In this document: positions 16,899-25,800 of the stretch, in pieces
Layout: every line of letters starts with the position of its first letter
Position numbering within the stretch: the stretch's first letter is position 1
NCBI GenBank assembly: GCA_018679695.1
Contig: JAHHKH010000300.1
Span: 1-46,418 of the forward strand
Source of the DNA: Maribacter sp.
GTDB lineage: Bacteria; Bacteroidota; Bacteroidia; Flavobacteriales; Flavobacteriaceae
Length of the DNA stretch: 46,418 nucleotides
Direction: 5' to 3'
Notes under the pieces: generated by a model
Told to the model about the DNA's origin: nothing
The model's database searches: none
Seen by the model: only the letters and a program-made list of their open reading frames with translations
Made by a program: the position numbers and the translations under genes

Positions 16899-16925
16899 GC
16901 CTCACATATTGTGCGGCTTTTTTTT
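16899..16925 (+). terminator. Intrinsic terminator of the ATP synthase operon
   Basis: A GCC-T-CACA stem pairs with TGTG-C-GGC around a 3-nt loop (one mismatch) and is followed by eight T residues. It lies 53 bp after the atpG stop and ends the operon. It also shows that the next gene must start downstream, not within this hairpin. Confidence 0.8.
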
Positions 16926-17001
16926 GGTCTGTTACCAATTGAATTGTCCTTCTTTGTCGCCTTGGCATAATTACCTATTTTTAGGCGCTAATTACTCTCA
17001 T

Positions 17002-18462
17002 TTGAACCTATTGAACAAACTTTTTAAGCAAACGGCAATCTATGGTTTGGCTACCGTATTTCCAAGAATGCTTTCATTTCTATTGTTGCCATTCCATACC
17101 GATATCTTGCAAACGGCGGATTATGGCCAGCTATCGGTGATATATGCTTGGTTTGCTATTTTCAATGTGTTCTTGGCTTATGGTATGGAAACCGCCTTTT
17201 TCCGCTTTTATAATGGAACAGATAATAAAAGCAAGGTAAATTCGACCTCTTTACTATCAATTTTGATCACATCATTGGCGTTTATGGTCATTGCACTACT
17301 GCTTCAAAATAGTATTGCCAAGGCCACGGATATAAGCCCACATTATTTAAGGTATGCCATATTGATATTGACTTTGGATGCCTTGGTCATCATCCCGTTT
17401 GCATGGTTACGAGCCAATGAAAAACCAATCCGTTATGCCGTCGTGAAGATTTTGAATGTGGTCGTTAATCTTGGGTTGAATGTGTTTTTCCTTTATCTCT
17501 TGCCAAGGATGGCCGAAACAAATCCCGATGGCTTATTGAATAGCATTTACAAGCCGAACTTTGAAATATCTTACATTTTCATCGCCAACTTAATTGCCAG
17601 TGCCTTAACGTTGTTGTTGATGCTTCAATTATATCTGAAGACCAAGTACGTATTCGATAAGGTACTTTGGAAGAAAATGATGAAATATGCCATGCCAGTT
17701 CTTGTGGCGGGTGTAGCGTTTACCATAAATGAAGTATTTGATCGGATTTTATTGGAAAAATTACTTCCGGAAGATGTTGCCGATAGTGAGGTAGGGATGT
17801 ATTCCGCTTGTTATAAATTAGCTTTGTTCATGACCTTGTTTGCCACGGCGTTCCGAATGGGTATAGAACCTTTCTTTTTCAGTCATTCAAATACCGAGAA
17901 CCCGCAAAAGGCCTATGCCCAGATTACCAACTATTTTGTGGTATTGGGGAGTGTCATCCTACTGGGAGTCGTTGTATTTGCTGATGTTTTGAAAGAATTA
18001 TTCGTTAGGGACCCAAAATACTGGGAAGCCATGAATATCGTACCTATTATTATCCTTGCCAGCTTCTTTCTAGGAATTTACCATAACCTTTCAGTTTGGT
18101 ACAAAGTTACGGATAGAACCAAATTCGGGGCTTATATATCAATGATTGGGGCCACTCTTACGATAATCATTAACTTCGTTTTCATTCCACATTTTGGATA
18201 CATGGCTTCCGCGATTGCGACTTTGGTAGCGTATGGAACTATGATGACATTGTCTTTTGTCTTTGGTAGAATGTATTATCCCATCCCTTATAATTTTAGA
18301 AAAATCACTTTTTATCTTCTAATTTCTATTTTGTTTTCGGTCTTGTCATTTTATGTACTTAATCGTAATCTATACTATGGCATTCCTTTATTACTTATAT
18401 TTTTGGGAATGGTGTACAAGCTTGAAAATGATAATCTCAGAAAAATATTCCTAAAAAAATGA
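17002..18462 (+). CDS. Polysaccharide flippase (Wzx/MATE-like, MOP superfamily)
   Basis: An integral membrane protein of about 486 residues with 12-14 predicted helices, beginning '[34 protein letters not shown]', the typical first helix of RfbX/Wzx-type flippases. Such proteins move lipid-linked sugars across the inner membrane for envelope polysaccharide assembly. No ATG fits. TTG at 17002 (or 17011) is my choice, because the longer open frame to 16909 runs into the atp terminator hairpin. A -7-like TATTTTTA is at 16976-16983. The stop overlaps the dut ATG by 4 bp (ATGA), so the two genes are coupled. Confidence 0.8.
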   Translation: MNLLNKLFKQTAIYGLATVFPRMLSFLLLPFHTDILQTADYGQLSVIYAWFAIFNVFLAYGMETAFFRFYNGTDNKSKVNSTSLLSILITSLAFMVIALLLQNSIAKATDISPHYLRYAILILTLDALVIIPFAWLRANEKPIRYAVVKILNVVVNLGLNVFFLYLLPRMAETNPDGLLNSIYKPNFEISYIFIANLIASALTLLLMLQLYLKTKYVFDKVLWKKMMKYAMPVLVAGVAFTINEVFDRILLEKLLPEDVADSEVGMYSACYKLALFMTLFATAFRMGIEPFFFSHSNTENPQKAYAQITNYFVVLGSVILLGVVVFADVLKELFVRDPKYWEAMNIVPIIILASFFLGIYHNLSVWYKVTDRTKFGAYISMIGATLTIIINFVFIPHFGYMASAIATLVAYGTMMTLSFVFGRMYYPIPYNFRKITFYLLISILFSVLSFYVLNRNLYYGIPLLLIFLGMVYKLENDNLRKIFLKK

Positions 18463-18893
18463 ATATCAAGATCATTAACAATTCCGCTCATCCGCTGCCC
18501 CATTATGAGACTTTGGCCTCTGCCGGGATGGATTTACGGGCAAATATTACAGAGGCCGTAACACTGCAGCCTTTGGAACGTACAATTGTGAAGACTGGTT
18601 TATTCATAGAATTACCCATCGGATATGAGGCCCAAGTTCGCCCAAGAAGTGGTCTGGCCGCAAAAAAGGGAGTAACCGTACTTAATGCACCGGGTACTAT
18701 AGATGCGGATTACCGCGGCGAGATTGGGGTTATATTGGTTAATTTGTCCAATGAACCTTTTACTATTGAAAATGGTGAACGTATTGCCCAATTGATTATC
18801 GCTAAACACGAACGTGCCGAATGGAAAGAGGTAACTGGGTTATCCAATACTTCGAGGGGATCTGGGGGTTTCGGTAGTACAGGGACTAAATGA
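18459..18893 (+). CDS. dut: Deoxyuridine 5'-triphosphate nucleotidohydrolase (dUTPase)
   Basis: A 144-residue trimeric dUTPase with all five motifs: AGMDLRA (1), [11 protein letters not shown] (2), [11 protein letters not shown] (3, with the catalytic Asp and the stacking Tyr), RIAQLII (4) and [10 protein letters not shown] (5, the C-terminal P-loop-like lid). It converts dUTP to dUMP and pyrophosphate, limiting uracil in DNA and feeding dTMP synthesis. It overlaps the flippase gene by 4 bp. Length is normal. Confidence 0.97.
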   Translation: MNIKIINNSAHPLPHYETLASAGMDLRANITEAVTLQPLERTIVKTGLFIELPIGYEAQVRPRSGLAAKKGVTVLNAPGTIDADYRGEIGVILVNLSNEPFTIENGERIAQLIIAKHERAEWKEVTGLSNTSRGSGGFGSTGTK

Positions 18894-19014
18894 TTTTATC
18901 AACCCATGTCCATTCTGAACTTTCATTTACCATACCTTTCCATATGGTTTTAAGGGTGTTTTAACAGAAAAGATAGATGCTCTGGAATACTTATTGATAA
19001 TTTTACTGCGTTAT

Positions 19015-19028
19015 CCCTTTAAAAAGGG
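19015..19028. promoter_or_regulatory. Short inverted repeat before the TPR gene
   Basis: CCCTTTAAAAAGGG lies 19 bp before the ATG of the TPR gene in the only gap (153 bp) of this gene run. It could be an operator or a leader hairpin; the evidence is weak. Confidence 0.25.
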
Positions 19029-19046
19029 TATATCCAAAAACGAATA

Positions 19047-19979
19047 ATGAAAAGAACACGAATCATATTTTTACTTTCAATTGGACTAGTGCTTATGCTA
19101 CATCGTGGGTTGGCGCAAGACCAGGAAATAAATGTAGAGGAGAGCGCCGAAGTGTTTCTTGAGGAATATTCCGATGCATTTCAGGAGAATTTCTTTGAGG
19201 CTTTAAAGCAAAAGGGTATAGAAAACTATGATAAGGCCATTAATCTACTGTTGGAATGTAAGTTGATTGATCCAAACAATCATGTTGTGGACCATGAACT
19301 GGCTAAGGTATACTTCGTTGATAAGCAATATATATCTGCCCAGGATTATGCCTTTTCGGCTTTGATATCACAGCCAGCTAACCTTTGGTATCTAGACACT
19401 TTGGTGAACGCTATTCAAATGCAAGGCAGTTCATTGGATCAAATGGATATCAATATTCCTTATGAAAACAAAAAACTCCAAGAAAATTTAGCTTTGATTT
19501 ATTTCAAGCAAAAAAATTATCAAAAAGCCTTAACTGTCTTAGAGGGGATTAAAAGTTCAACCTTTGCTATGGATTTATCGACAAAGATCAATGATTCTAT
19601 AAGAAGGAATGAGGTTAAGAAAAACCAGGAGGAAGTCCCACTTGAAACCGAAATCAAAGAAAATCCGATAGAGGAACTTAAGGGACAAATGGCCGAACTT
19701 ATGGTTCAAAATAAGAATTTGGAATTGGTAGATCAAAGTGAGCAGGCTATGGAAAATTACCCGTCCCAACCTTATTTTTACTATGTAAATGGGTATGCAC
19801 TGAATAAGATATCCAAGCACAAGGAAGCCATTGAAGTTCTGGAAGCTGCATTGGATTATATGTTGGATGACGTTCCGTTATTGAACAAAATATATCAGGA
19901 ATTGGTAGATGCACATACGGCATTGAATAATTCTTCCAAAGCAAATATGTATCTTCGTATGATAAAACCCGGGTTTTAG
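19047..19979 (+). CDS. Secreted tetratricopeptide-repeat protein
   Basis: A 310-residue protein with a signal peptide (cleavage likely after GLAQ, near residue 24) and TPR-like helical pairs around residues 50-120 and 225-300 ('PYFYYVNGYALNKISKHKEAIEVLEAALDYM'). A charged linker separates the two blocks. It is followed after 3 bp by a DUF4292 lipoprotein gene and then an EnvC-like gene. This is a flavobacterial neighbourhood that suggests a role in outer-membrane or peptidoglycan assembly as a scaffold. I do not recognise a more specific family. Confidence 0.75.
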   Translation: MKRTRIIFLLSIGLVLMLHRGLAQDQEINVEESAEVFLEEYSDAFQENFFEALKQKGIENYDKAINLLLECKLIDPNNHVVDHELAKVYFVDKQYISAQDYAFSALISQPANLWYLDTLVNAIQMQGSSLDQMDINIPYENKKLQENLALIYFKQKNYQKALTVLEGIKSSTFAMDLSTKINDSIRRNEVKKNQEEVPLETEIKENPIEELKGQMAELMVQNKNLELVDQSEQAMENYPSQPYFYYVNGYALNKISKHKEAIEVLEAALDYMLDDVPLLNKIYQELVDAHTALNNSSKANMYLRMIKPGF

Positions 19980-19982
19980 GCT

Positions 19983-20768
19983 ATGGCTTCCATAATTCGA
20001 TGGGCACGTCTTTGTGTTTTCATTTTACTTCTGATTTCCTGTAAAGCCAAAAAAGTTGTCTCTGGCGGTACCGTTGATGAAAGTTTGTCAGCGAAGAACA
20101 TTATTAAAACACATTATCAAAATCAAATAAACTTCAAGACCCTTAGCGGAAGAATGAAAATTGGCTTTTTCGATGGGAAATCTACGAAAAGTGTTACGGT
20201 CAGTTTGCGAATGGAAAAAGACAAGGCCATTTGGATCAGTGCCCCATTGGGGATTGTAAAAGCTTATGTGACACCAAAGAGGGTTACTTTTTATAATAAA
20301 TTGCAAAACGAATATTTTGATGGGGACTTTTCATATTTGAGCGATATGGTGGGCACCGAACTTGATTTTGATAAAGTACAAAACCTACTCTTGGGGCAAG
20401 CTCTTTTCGATTTAAGGGACGCAAAGTATAACGCTTCGATCTCAGAATCCGATTATGTCTTAAAACCTAAAAAACAATTGGTCCTATTCAAGACCATGTA
20501 TATGATCGAGCCTGATAATTTCAAGATTTCAACACAACAATTATCCCAACCTTTAAAGAAAAGAATATTGGACATTGAATATAAGAACTATCAAAAAATC
20601 AATGAAAGGATACTTCCCAATGAAATTGTGATTACGGCGATTGAAGAGAATGATAAGAATATCATTGACATAGATTATCGTAGTATAGAGTTTAATAGGA
20701 CATTGAATTTCCCATATAAAATCCCAAAAGGATTTAAAAAGATCGTATTGAACACCAATGCTTTGTAG
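19983..20768 (+). CDS. DUF4292 family lipoprotein
   Basis: A 261-residue lipoprotein with a type II signal (hydrophobic stretch, then LISC with Cys20). The mature part is beta-rich ('FKTLSGRMKIGFFDGKSTKSVTVSLRMEKDKAIWISAPLGIVKAYVTPKRVTFYNK'), as in DUF4292, a family whose fold resembles LolA/LolB-like lipoprotein carriers. It could therefore take part in lipoprotein or lipid transport to the outer membrane; this is inference. The gene begins 3 bp after the TPR gene, and its last 11 bp overlap the EnvC-like gene. Confidence 0.82.
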   Translation: MASIIRWARLCVFILLLISCKAKKVVSGGTVDESLSAKNIIKTHYQNQINFKTLSGRMKIGFFDGKSTKSVTVSLRMEKDKAIWISAPLGIVKAYVTPKRVTFYNKLQNEYFDGDFSYLSDMVGTELDFDKVQNLLLGQALFDLRDAKYNASISESDYVLKPKKQLVLFKTMYMIEPDNFKISTQQLSQPLKKRILDIEYKNYQKINERILPNEIVITAIEENDKNIIDIDYRSIEFNRTLNFPYKIPKGFKKIVLNTNAL

Positions 20769-21999
20769 ACGCTATATTCTAATTAGTTTTCTCGCACTTT
20801 CGACATTTATGTCGATAGACTCCATTTATGCCCAAACCAATGAGCAGAAGGCACTGGAAGCCAAACGGGAACAACTTCAAAAGGAAATAAGTGAAATAAA
20901 CCGTTTGTTGTTTGCTGAAAAGAAGGAAAAGGGAAATGTTTTGGACCAGATGGAAGCCTTGGACAATAAAATAAACGTCCGTCAACAATTGATACGCGTT
21001 ACCAACCAACAATCCAATTTATTGAACCGGCAAATCAATGCGAATATTCGCAATATTTCCAAGTTACGCAATGATTTGAAATCCCTTAAAGAGGAATATG
21101 CCACTATGATACAGAAATCGTATCAAAATAAATCGAAACAAAGTAGATTAATGTTTCTTTTATCCTCCGAGAACTTTTACCAGGCCTTTAAACGCATGCA
21201 GTATATGAAACAATATACTGAGTATCGCAAGGAGCAGGGAGAACAGATAATGGAAAAAACGGAGGATCTTACCCAATTGAATATTGATCTTACAGACCAA
21301 CGCAAGGAGAAGGATCAATTGATAGCTATGAACAATAGGGCTAAGGCGCAATTGATGAAGGAGATGAAATCGCAAAAGGAATTGTTAGGTAGTATTCGTC
21401 AGAACGAGAGCAGGTATGCCGCCGCCATTCAAAAGAAAAAAAGGGAAGCACGTAAAATAGATGAGCAAATTGAAAAGTTGATACGTAGCGCAATTGCTGC
21501 CTCGAACAAAAAGGCTGGAACAGGAAGAGTTGCGAAGGCATCCGCGAACAAGTTCATTCTTACCCCTGAAGCCACCTTGGTGGCCAATAATTTTTCTGCC
21601 AATAAGGGAAAACTTATTTGGCCTGTTGAGAAGGGAATTAAAAGTCAAGGTTTTGGTGTATATAAAGATGCGGTCTATCCAGGAATCAAGCATCAAAGCA
21701 ATGGTGTTATAATAACTACAGATCAAGGTGCAAAGGCCAGGGCCATTTTTGAAGGAGAGGTTATAGCAATTCTCTCTGTTCCAGGTGGAAACAAAGGGGT
21801 ACAAATAAAGCATGGTAATTACATAAGTACGTATTACAATCTATCGGACCTTTACGTGAAAAAAGGGGACAAAGTTATGATTAAAGAAGAGCTTGGTAAG
21901 ATATACACCAATCGGTCTAATGGCCAAACACGCCTGAAATTCTACCTTTACCAGGATACTTCCCGTTTAAATCCCGAAGAATGGGTATATCAACTTTAA
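20758..21999 (+). CDS. EnvC-like murein hydrolase activator with degenerate M23 domain
   Basis: A 413-residue exported protein: signal peptide to about residue 25, a long coiled-coil (residues about 27-245, heptads of Lys/Glu/Leu) and a C-terminal LytM/M23-fold domain (about 280-413). Active M23 enzymes bind zinc through an HxxxD and an HxH motif. Here the first is KHQSNG and the second reads RLKFYLYQD with no histidine, so it cannot bind zinc in the usual way. This matches EnvC, a non-catalytic activator of cell-wall amidases in cell division. The gene overlaps DUF4292 by 11 bp. Confidence 0.87.
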   Translation: MLCRRYILISFLALSTFMSIDSIYAQTNEQKALEAKREQLQKEISEINRLLFAEKKEKGNVLDQMEALDNKINVRQQLIRVTNQQSNLLNRQINANIRNISKLRNDLKSLKEEYATMIQKSYQNKSKQSRLMFLLSSENFYQAFKRMQYMKQYTEYRKEQGEQIMEKTEDLTQLNIDLTDQRKEKDQLIAMNNRAKAQLMKEMKSQKELLGSIRQNESRYAAAIQKKKREARKIDEQIEKLIRSAIAASNKKAGTGRVAKASANKFILTPEATLVANNFSANKGKLIWPVEKGIKSQGFGVYKDAVYPGIKHQSNGVIITTDQGAKARAIFEGEVIAILSVPGGNKGVQIKHGNYISTYYNLSDLYVKKGDKVMIKEELGKIYTNRSNGQTRLKFYLYQDTSRLNPEEWVYQL

Positions 22000-22009
22000 T
22001 TTTTTTAAA

Positions 22010-22858
22010 ATGGCAACATCAAATAAAATTATCACTGATTTACAAGGAACTTTTGAATTACATAATGGGGTTCAAATGCCGTATTTTGGATTAGGGGTCT
22101 ATTTATCCGAAGATGGACAAGAAGTTATCAATGCGGTAAAATGGGCAATCGAATCAGGATACCGCCATATTGATACGGCTTCTATCTATAATAATGAGGA
22201 AGGTGTTGGGAAGGGGATCAAGCAGAGTGGAATAGATAGAAAGGAAATTTTTGTGGTCAGTAAGGTATGGAATTCGGACCAAGGCTATGAAACTACACTA
22301 AAAGCTTTTAACGATAGTCTTAAACGGCTTGATTTGGACTACTTGGACCTTTATCTTATCCATTGGCCAGTAAAGGGAAAATACAAGGAAACATGGCGTG
22401 CTTTGGAGCAGTTGTATCGCGAAAAGAAGATTAGGGCAATAGGAGTAAGTAATTTTCTAAGACATCATTTAGAAGACCTGTTACCAACTGTTGAAATTGT
22501 GCCAATGGTCAATCAAATGGAGTTTCATCCATATTTGGTTCAACAAGATTTACTGGATTATTGTAACGTTCACAAAATACAGTACGAGGCATGGTCACCA
22601 TTGATGCAGGGACGAATATTTGATTTGGCAGCTATTAAGGAAATTGCTGAAAAATATGACAAATCGGTTGCTCAGGTTGTCTTGCGTTGGGACCTTCAAA
22701 AGGGCGTTGTTACAATCCCTAAATCAGCTAAGAAAGAACGCATAATCGCCAATGCCGATATCTTTGATTTTGAGCTCTCGATTGAAGATATTGCCTCCTT
22801 GGATAGTCTGGAGCGCGGACAAAGGTTTGGACCAGACCCCGATACTTTTGATTTTTAA
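22010..22858 (+). CDS. Aldo/keto reductase
   Basis: A 282-residue (beta/alpha)8 NADPH-dependent reductase with the complete catalytic tetrad: Asp55 and Tyr60 (HIDTASIYNNE), Lys85 (VVSKVWN) and His118 (YLIHWP). 'IPKSAKKERI' near the C-terminus is the cofactor-binding signature. It is closest to the 2,5-diketo-gluconate reductase/YvgN type that reduces small aldehydes such as methylglyoxal; the actual substrate is unknown. It starts 10 bp after the EnvC-like gene and converges with the thioesterase gene, with only 13 bp between the two stop codons. Confidence 0.92.
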   Translation: MATSNKIITDLQGTFELHNGVQMPYFGLGVYLSEDGQEVINAVKWAIESGYRHIDTASIYNNEEGVGKGIKQSGIDRKEIFVVSKVWNSDQGYETTLKAFNDSLKRLDLDYLDLYLIHWPVKGKYKETWRALEQLYREKKIRAIGVSNFLRHHLEDLLPTVEIVPMVNQMEFHPYLVQQDLLDYCNVHKIQYEAWSPLMQGRIFDLAAIKEIAEKYDKSVAQVVLRWDLQKGVVTIPKSAKKERIIANADIFDFELSIEDIASLDSLERGQRFGPDPDTFDF

Positions 22859-22871
22859 ATGGATAAGGGAA

Positions 22872-23387
22872 CTAATCCCCCATAAACAAAGCTCTAAGTT
22901 CAGTAGCTTCATTAGGTTTCATTTTACCGGCAAGAACCAAACTCAATTGTTTTCTTCGCAATGCCCCTGCAAATCGTTCTTTTTCCAAATCGGTAACAGG
23001 TTCAAGGGATGGAACTTCGGTGGGTTTCCCAGACTCATCTACAGCGACGAAGGTATAGATCGCCTCATTGGCCTTGGAACGTTTTCCATTATAGCGATCT
23101 TCCATCCAAACATCAAGATATACCTCCATCGAAGTATTAAAAGCTCTAGAAACAGCCGCCTCAACCGTAAGAACACTACCCAAAGGAACAGCATGATTAA
23201 AGGCTACATGGTTTACAGAAGCCGTTACGGTGATGCGTCTACTATGCCGACGTGCTGCGATACTCGCTGCCCGATCCATCCGGGCCAAGAGGTCACCTCC
23301 AAAAAGGTTATTCAAAGGATTGGTTTCACTTGGGAGCACCAAATCAGTCATTATCGTACGCGAATCGTTTGGGTTCTTTGGCTTCAT
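22872..23387 (-). CDS. Acyl-CoA thioesterase (hotdog fold, YciA/BACH-like)
   Basis: A 171-residue hotdog-fold protein. 'LPSETNPLNNLFGGDLLARMDRAASIAARRHSRRITVTASVNHVAF' has the usual Asn-Asp-Gly-rich active-site strand and helix of the YciA/BACH family, and 'EAIYTFVAVD' is the conserved late strand. These enzymes hydrolyse acyl-CoA to free acid and CoA. An unpaired gene with its own promoter (23402-23409). The extended basic C-terminus (residues about 135-171) is normal for the Bacteroidota version. Confidence 0.9.
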   Translation of the reverse strand: MKPKNPNDSRTIMTDLVLPSETNPLNNLFGGDLLARMDRAASIAARRHSRRITVTASVNHVAFNHAVPLGSVLTVEAAVSRAFNTSMEVYLDVWMEDRYNGKRSKANEAIYTFVAVDESGKPTEVPSLEPVTDLEKERFAGALRRKQLSLVLAGKMKPNEATELRALFMGD

Positions 23388-23401
23388 AATAAAATTTTCC
23401 G

Positions 23402-23409
23402 CAAAGATA
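23402..23409 (-). promoter_or_regulatory. -7 promoter box of the thioesterase gene
   Basis: Minus-strand TATCTTTG, an exact TAnnTTTG match, lies 14 nt before the start codon. Confidence 0.6.
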
Positions 23410-23441
23410 CTTTATTAAAAAGCATATGAAAGGAAATGAAA

Positions 23442-24392
23442 CTATCTAATTGATAGTAACCAAGCATCCTGGGACTGTGTTCTTTTTACCATTCGTAGGG
23501 TTTGTAGCGCTTCATCAACATCACTATGACTGCTGTAGGTTACCATATGCAGTCCATGTTTATTGGTGCCTAAATAGGCTGCCTCATAACCTCGTCTTTT
23601 TAGGATACGTATTTTTTTGTCTGCATTTGTCTTGAATCTAAAAGCACCAGCGACAATGTGGTGCATTGCAATATCGGGTTTCTTGGTAATTACGTTTAGT
23701 TTCAACGTCGGGAGCTCTAACGGCGCCGTGTCGAAGAAAGTGGCTTCCTGAATGCTTTTTGATACTTCTTCCTGGGCCCTTTCGACTACCATTTGTCTTT
23801 GGCTAAGATTTTCATTATACAACCTGTACCCGGTCAACCCAGTTGAAAATGCCAAAAGTATAATAGCGGCATATTTTAAATAGGGCCGCATTGAAGATTC
23901 CTTTCTTCTTTCTTGAGTAATAATAAATGGCACTTTTTCTTCTATAGCCGCAACCTCTTTTTTCAATATTTCCCTAGTAATAGCAGGAGAAACAAAGGAA
24001 GTCAATCCAAAAGAGGAAGTTAAATGGTTGACTTGATAGGTAGGCTGAAATAAGATTTTCCCCTCCTTATTTGACTTTAGTTCCCCAATGTGCTTTAATG
24101 TCAATCGCTCGCCCTTTTCTAACACCTGTTTCCACTTTTCCACTTTTTTTAGGACTTTTTGAAGCATTTCCTCATAGGAACAGTTTTCCAATTCGGCCAT
24201 ATGCGAGACCAAAAGACCATCATTTGACGTCAATTGCTTGTTAAATGACAATGATTTTGAAGGTGGATAAAATGAATGGGTCTGTTCATTGAGCACAGCC
24301 GATTTAGGATGTGACAAGAAAGCACCAAAACCAGGGACGACCACACAGCTGTAACGATACATTAAATCGGAGATATAGTGTTCTAAGACCAT
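23442..24392 (-). CDS. CCDC81-type HU domain and SPOR domain membrane protein
   Basis: A 316-residue protein in three parts. Residues 1-130 resemble the prokaryotic CCDC81-like HU repeats ('LEHYISDLMYRYSCVVVPGFGAFLSHPKSA'). A single membrane helix is at about 172-189. A SPOR domain at about 242-316 ('MHHIVAGAFRFKTNADKKIRILKRRGYEAAY') would bind denuded septal peptidoglycan in the periplasm. The layout would link a cytoplasmic HU-like domain (nucleic acid or protein binding) to the division septum. It is a recurrent Bacteroidota architecture of unknown detailed function. It is divergent from dprA with 104 bp between the starts. Confidence 0.87.
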   Translation of the reverse strand: MVLEHYISDLMYRYSCVVVPGFGAFLSHPKSAVLNEQTHSFYPPSKSLSFNKQLTSNDGLLVSHMAELENCSYEEMLQKVLKKVEKWKQVLEKGERLTLKHIGELKSNKEGKILFQPTYQVNHLTSSFGLTSFVSPAITREILKKEVAAIEEKVPFIITQERRKESSMRPYLKYAAIILLAFSTGLTGYRLYNENLSQRQMVVERAQEEVSKSIQEATFFDTAPLELPTLKLNVITKKPDIAMHHIVAGAFRFKTNADKKIRILKRRGYEAAYLGTNKHGLHMVTYSSHSDVDEALQTLRMVKRTQSQDAWLLSIR

Positions 24393-24496
24393 TTCAACAA
24401 ATATTATAAAAAAATCAGAGCATCATTGGATAGTAAATGACTTTTTATTAACATTATATTTTAGGTAATTTGTGGATAACTAAGAAGTGGATATAA

Positions 24497-25600
24497 ATGA
24501 CTACAGATGAATTGATTGCAATACTAAGATTGCAAAATATTCCGAACATAGGCGATATTACGGCGAAAAAGCTTATTGCCAATTGTGGTAGTGCAACGGC
24601 AGTTTTTGGCGATAAGCTGCAAAATCTGCTCAAGATAGATGGGATTGGTTCCTATACCATCAAGGGATTGTACGATAGTGAATATTTAGAGGCTGCTGAG
24701 GAAGAACTGCAATACATCCAGGCCCATGATATTGCCTATTCATACTTTACCGATAGTCATTATCCAAGCTATTTGAAACATTGTATAGACAGTCCTTTGC
24801 TATTATTCCATAGAGGGAATATAAACTTGGAAGGTCGTAAAATTATAAGCATTGTCGGTACTCGAAACAGCACAAGTTACGGAACAGCCTTTTGTGAGAG
24901 ACTAATCGACGAAATAGCCCCACTTGACCCTATAATAGTCAGTGGATTTGCTTATGGAATTGATATTTGCGCCCAAAAAGCAGCTGTGACACATGGATTA
25001 CAGACCATTGGAATTTTGGCCCACGGATTGAATCAGACCTATCCGAAGGTTCATTCGAGATTTCTTCCTGATATAGAAAAAAACGGCGGTTTTATTACCG
25101 AGTTTTGGAGTACAAGCAATCCCGACAGGGAGAATTTCCTGAGGAGGAACCGAATTATTGCAGGCATGTGTGAGGCCACCATTGTGGTAGAATCGGCTGA
25201 AAAAGGAGGTAGTTTGGTTACAGCCGATATTGCAAATAGTTATGATCGAGAGGTGTTTGCCGTTCCTGGAAGGGCCAATGACAAGTATAGTTTGGGCTGT
25301 AATGATCTTATAAAAAGGCAAAAAGCACAAATGATCACCTCAGCTGCCGATTTAATTTATCATTTGAATTGGGAATTGGAACAAAAGGAAACCAAACCTG
25401 TTCAAAAGGAATTATTTGTAGAATTGGATGAAATCGAGAAGTCTATTTATTCCTATTTGCAAAAAGAGGGCAAACAATTATTGGATAGTATTGCGCTTGA
25501 TTGCAAGTTGCCAATCTTCAAAGTCTCATCGACTTTATTGAATATGGAAATGAAAGGGGTTATTAGACCCCTACCTGGAAAATTGTTCGAAGCCATATAA
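24497..25600 (+). CDS. dprA: DNA-processing protein DprA
   Basis: A 367-residue DprA. An N-terminal helix-hairpin-helix region (about 1-75) is followed by the Rossmann-like DNA-binding core with 'SIVGTRNSTSYG', 'VSGFAYGIDICAQKAAV' and 'RRNRIIAGMCEATIVVESAEKGGSLVTADIA', and a C-terminal winged-helix DML1-like domain (about 305-367). DprA binds incoming single-stranded DNA and loads RecA during natural transformation; recA lies about 5 kb away. It converges with trpS across a 200-bp gap. Confidence 0.95.
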   Translation: MTTDELIAILRLQNIPNIGDITAKKLIANCGSATAVFGDKLQNLLKIDGIGSYTIKGLYDSEYLEAAEEELQYIQAHDIAYSYFTDSHYPSYLKHCIDSPLLLFHRGNINLEGRKIISIVGTRNSTSYGTAFCERLIDEIAPLDPIIVSGFAYGIDICAQKAAVTHGLQTIGILAHGLNQTYPKVHSRFLPDIEKNGGFITEFWSTSNPDRENFLRRNRIIAGMCEATIVVESAEKGGSLVTADIANSYDREVFAVPGRANDKYSLGCNDLIKRQKAQMITSAADLIYHLNWELEQKETKPVQKELFVELDEIEKSIYSYLQKEGKQLLDSIALDCKLPIFKVSSTLLNMEMKGVIRPLPGKLFEAI

Positions 25601-25800
25601 ACGAATCCCAATTTTTGTCTTCACCGCGAAAGTGCGAAGCCGTAAATCAAAGACCAGGTAGTTGGTTCATCTTCCCTATTTCCTTAATATTTACTGTAAG
25701 ACGGTATTTCAACGATAAAGAACGGACGAAAATCAGCGATTTTTTTGGGTGATAAATTATGCTCGAACCACAACCAACTGTAGGGTTTGTATGTTCAAAA

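Noticed and set aside
16909-17001. Longer N-terminus of the flippase from a TTG at 16909
   Set aside because: The extra residues are encoded by the atp terminator hairpin and its T tract and do not resemble the family; the first typical helix starts after 17002.
18929-18948. ACCATA...TATGGT followed by TTT after dut
   Set aside because: The stem is only 6 bp and AT-rich with a short T run; too weak to call a terminator.
25740-25790. A tRNA-like 3' segment (GGTTCGAGC on the minus strand) near trpS
   Set aside because: No acceptor stem, anticodon arm or CCA-proximal pairing could be found around it.
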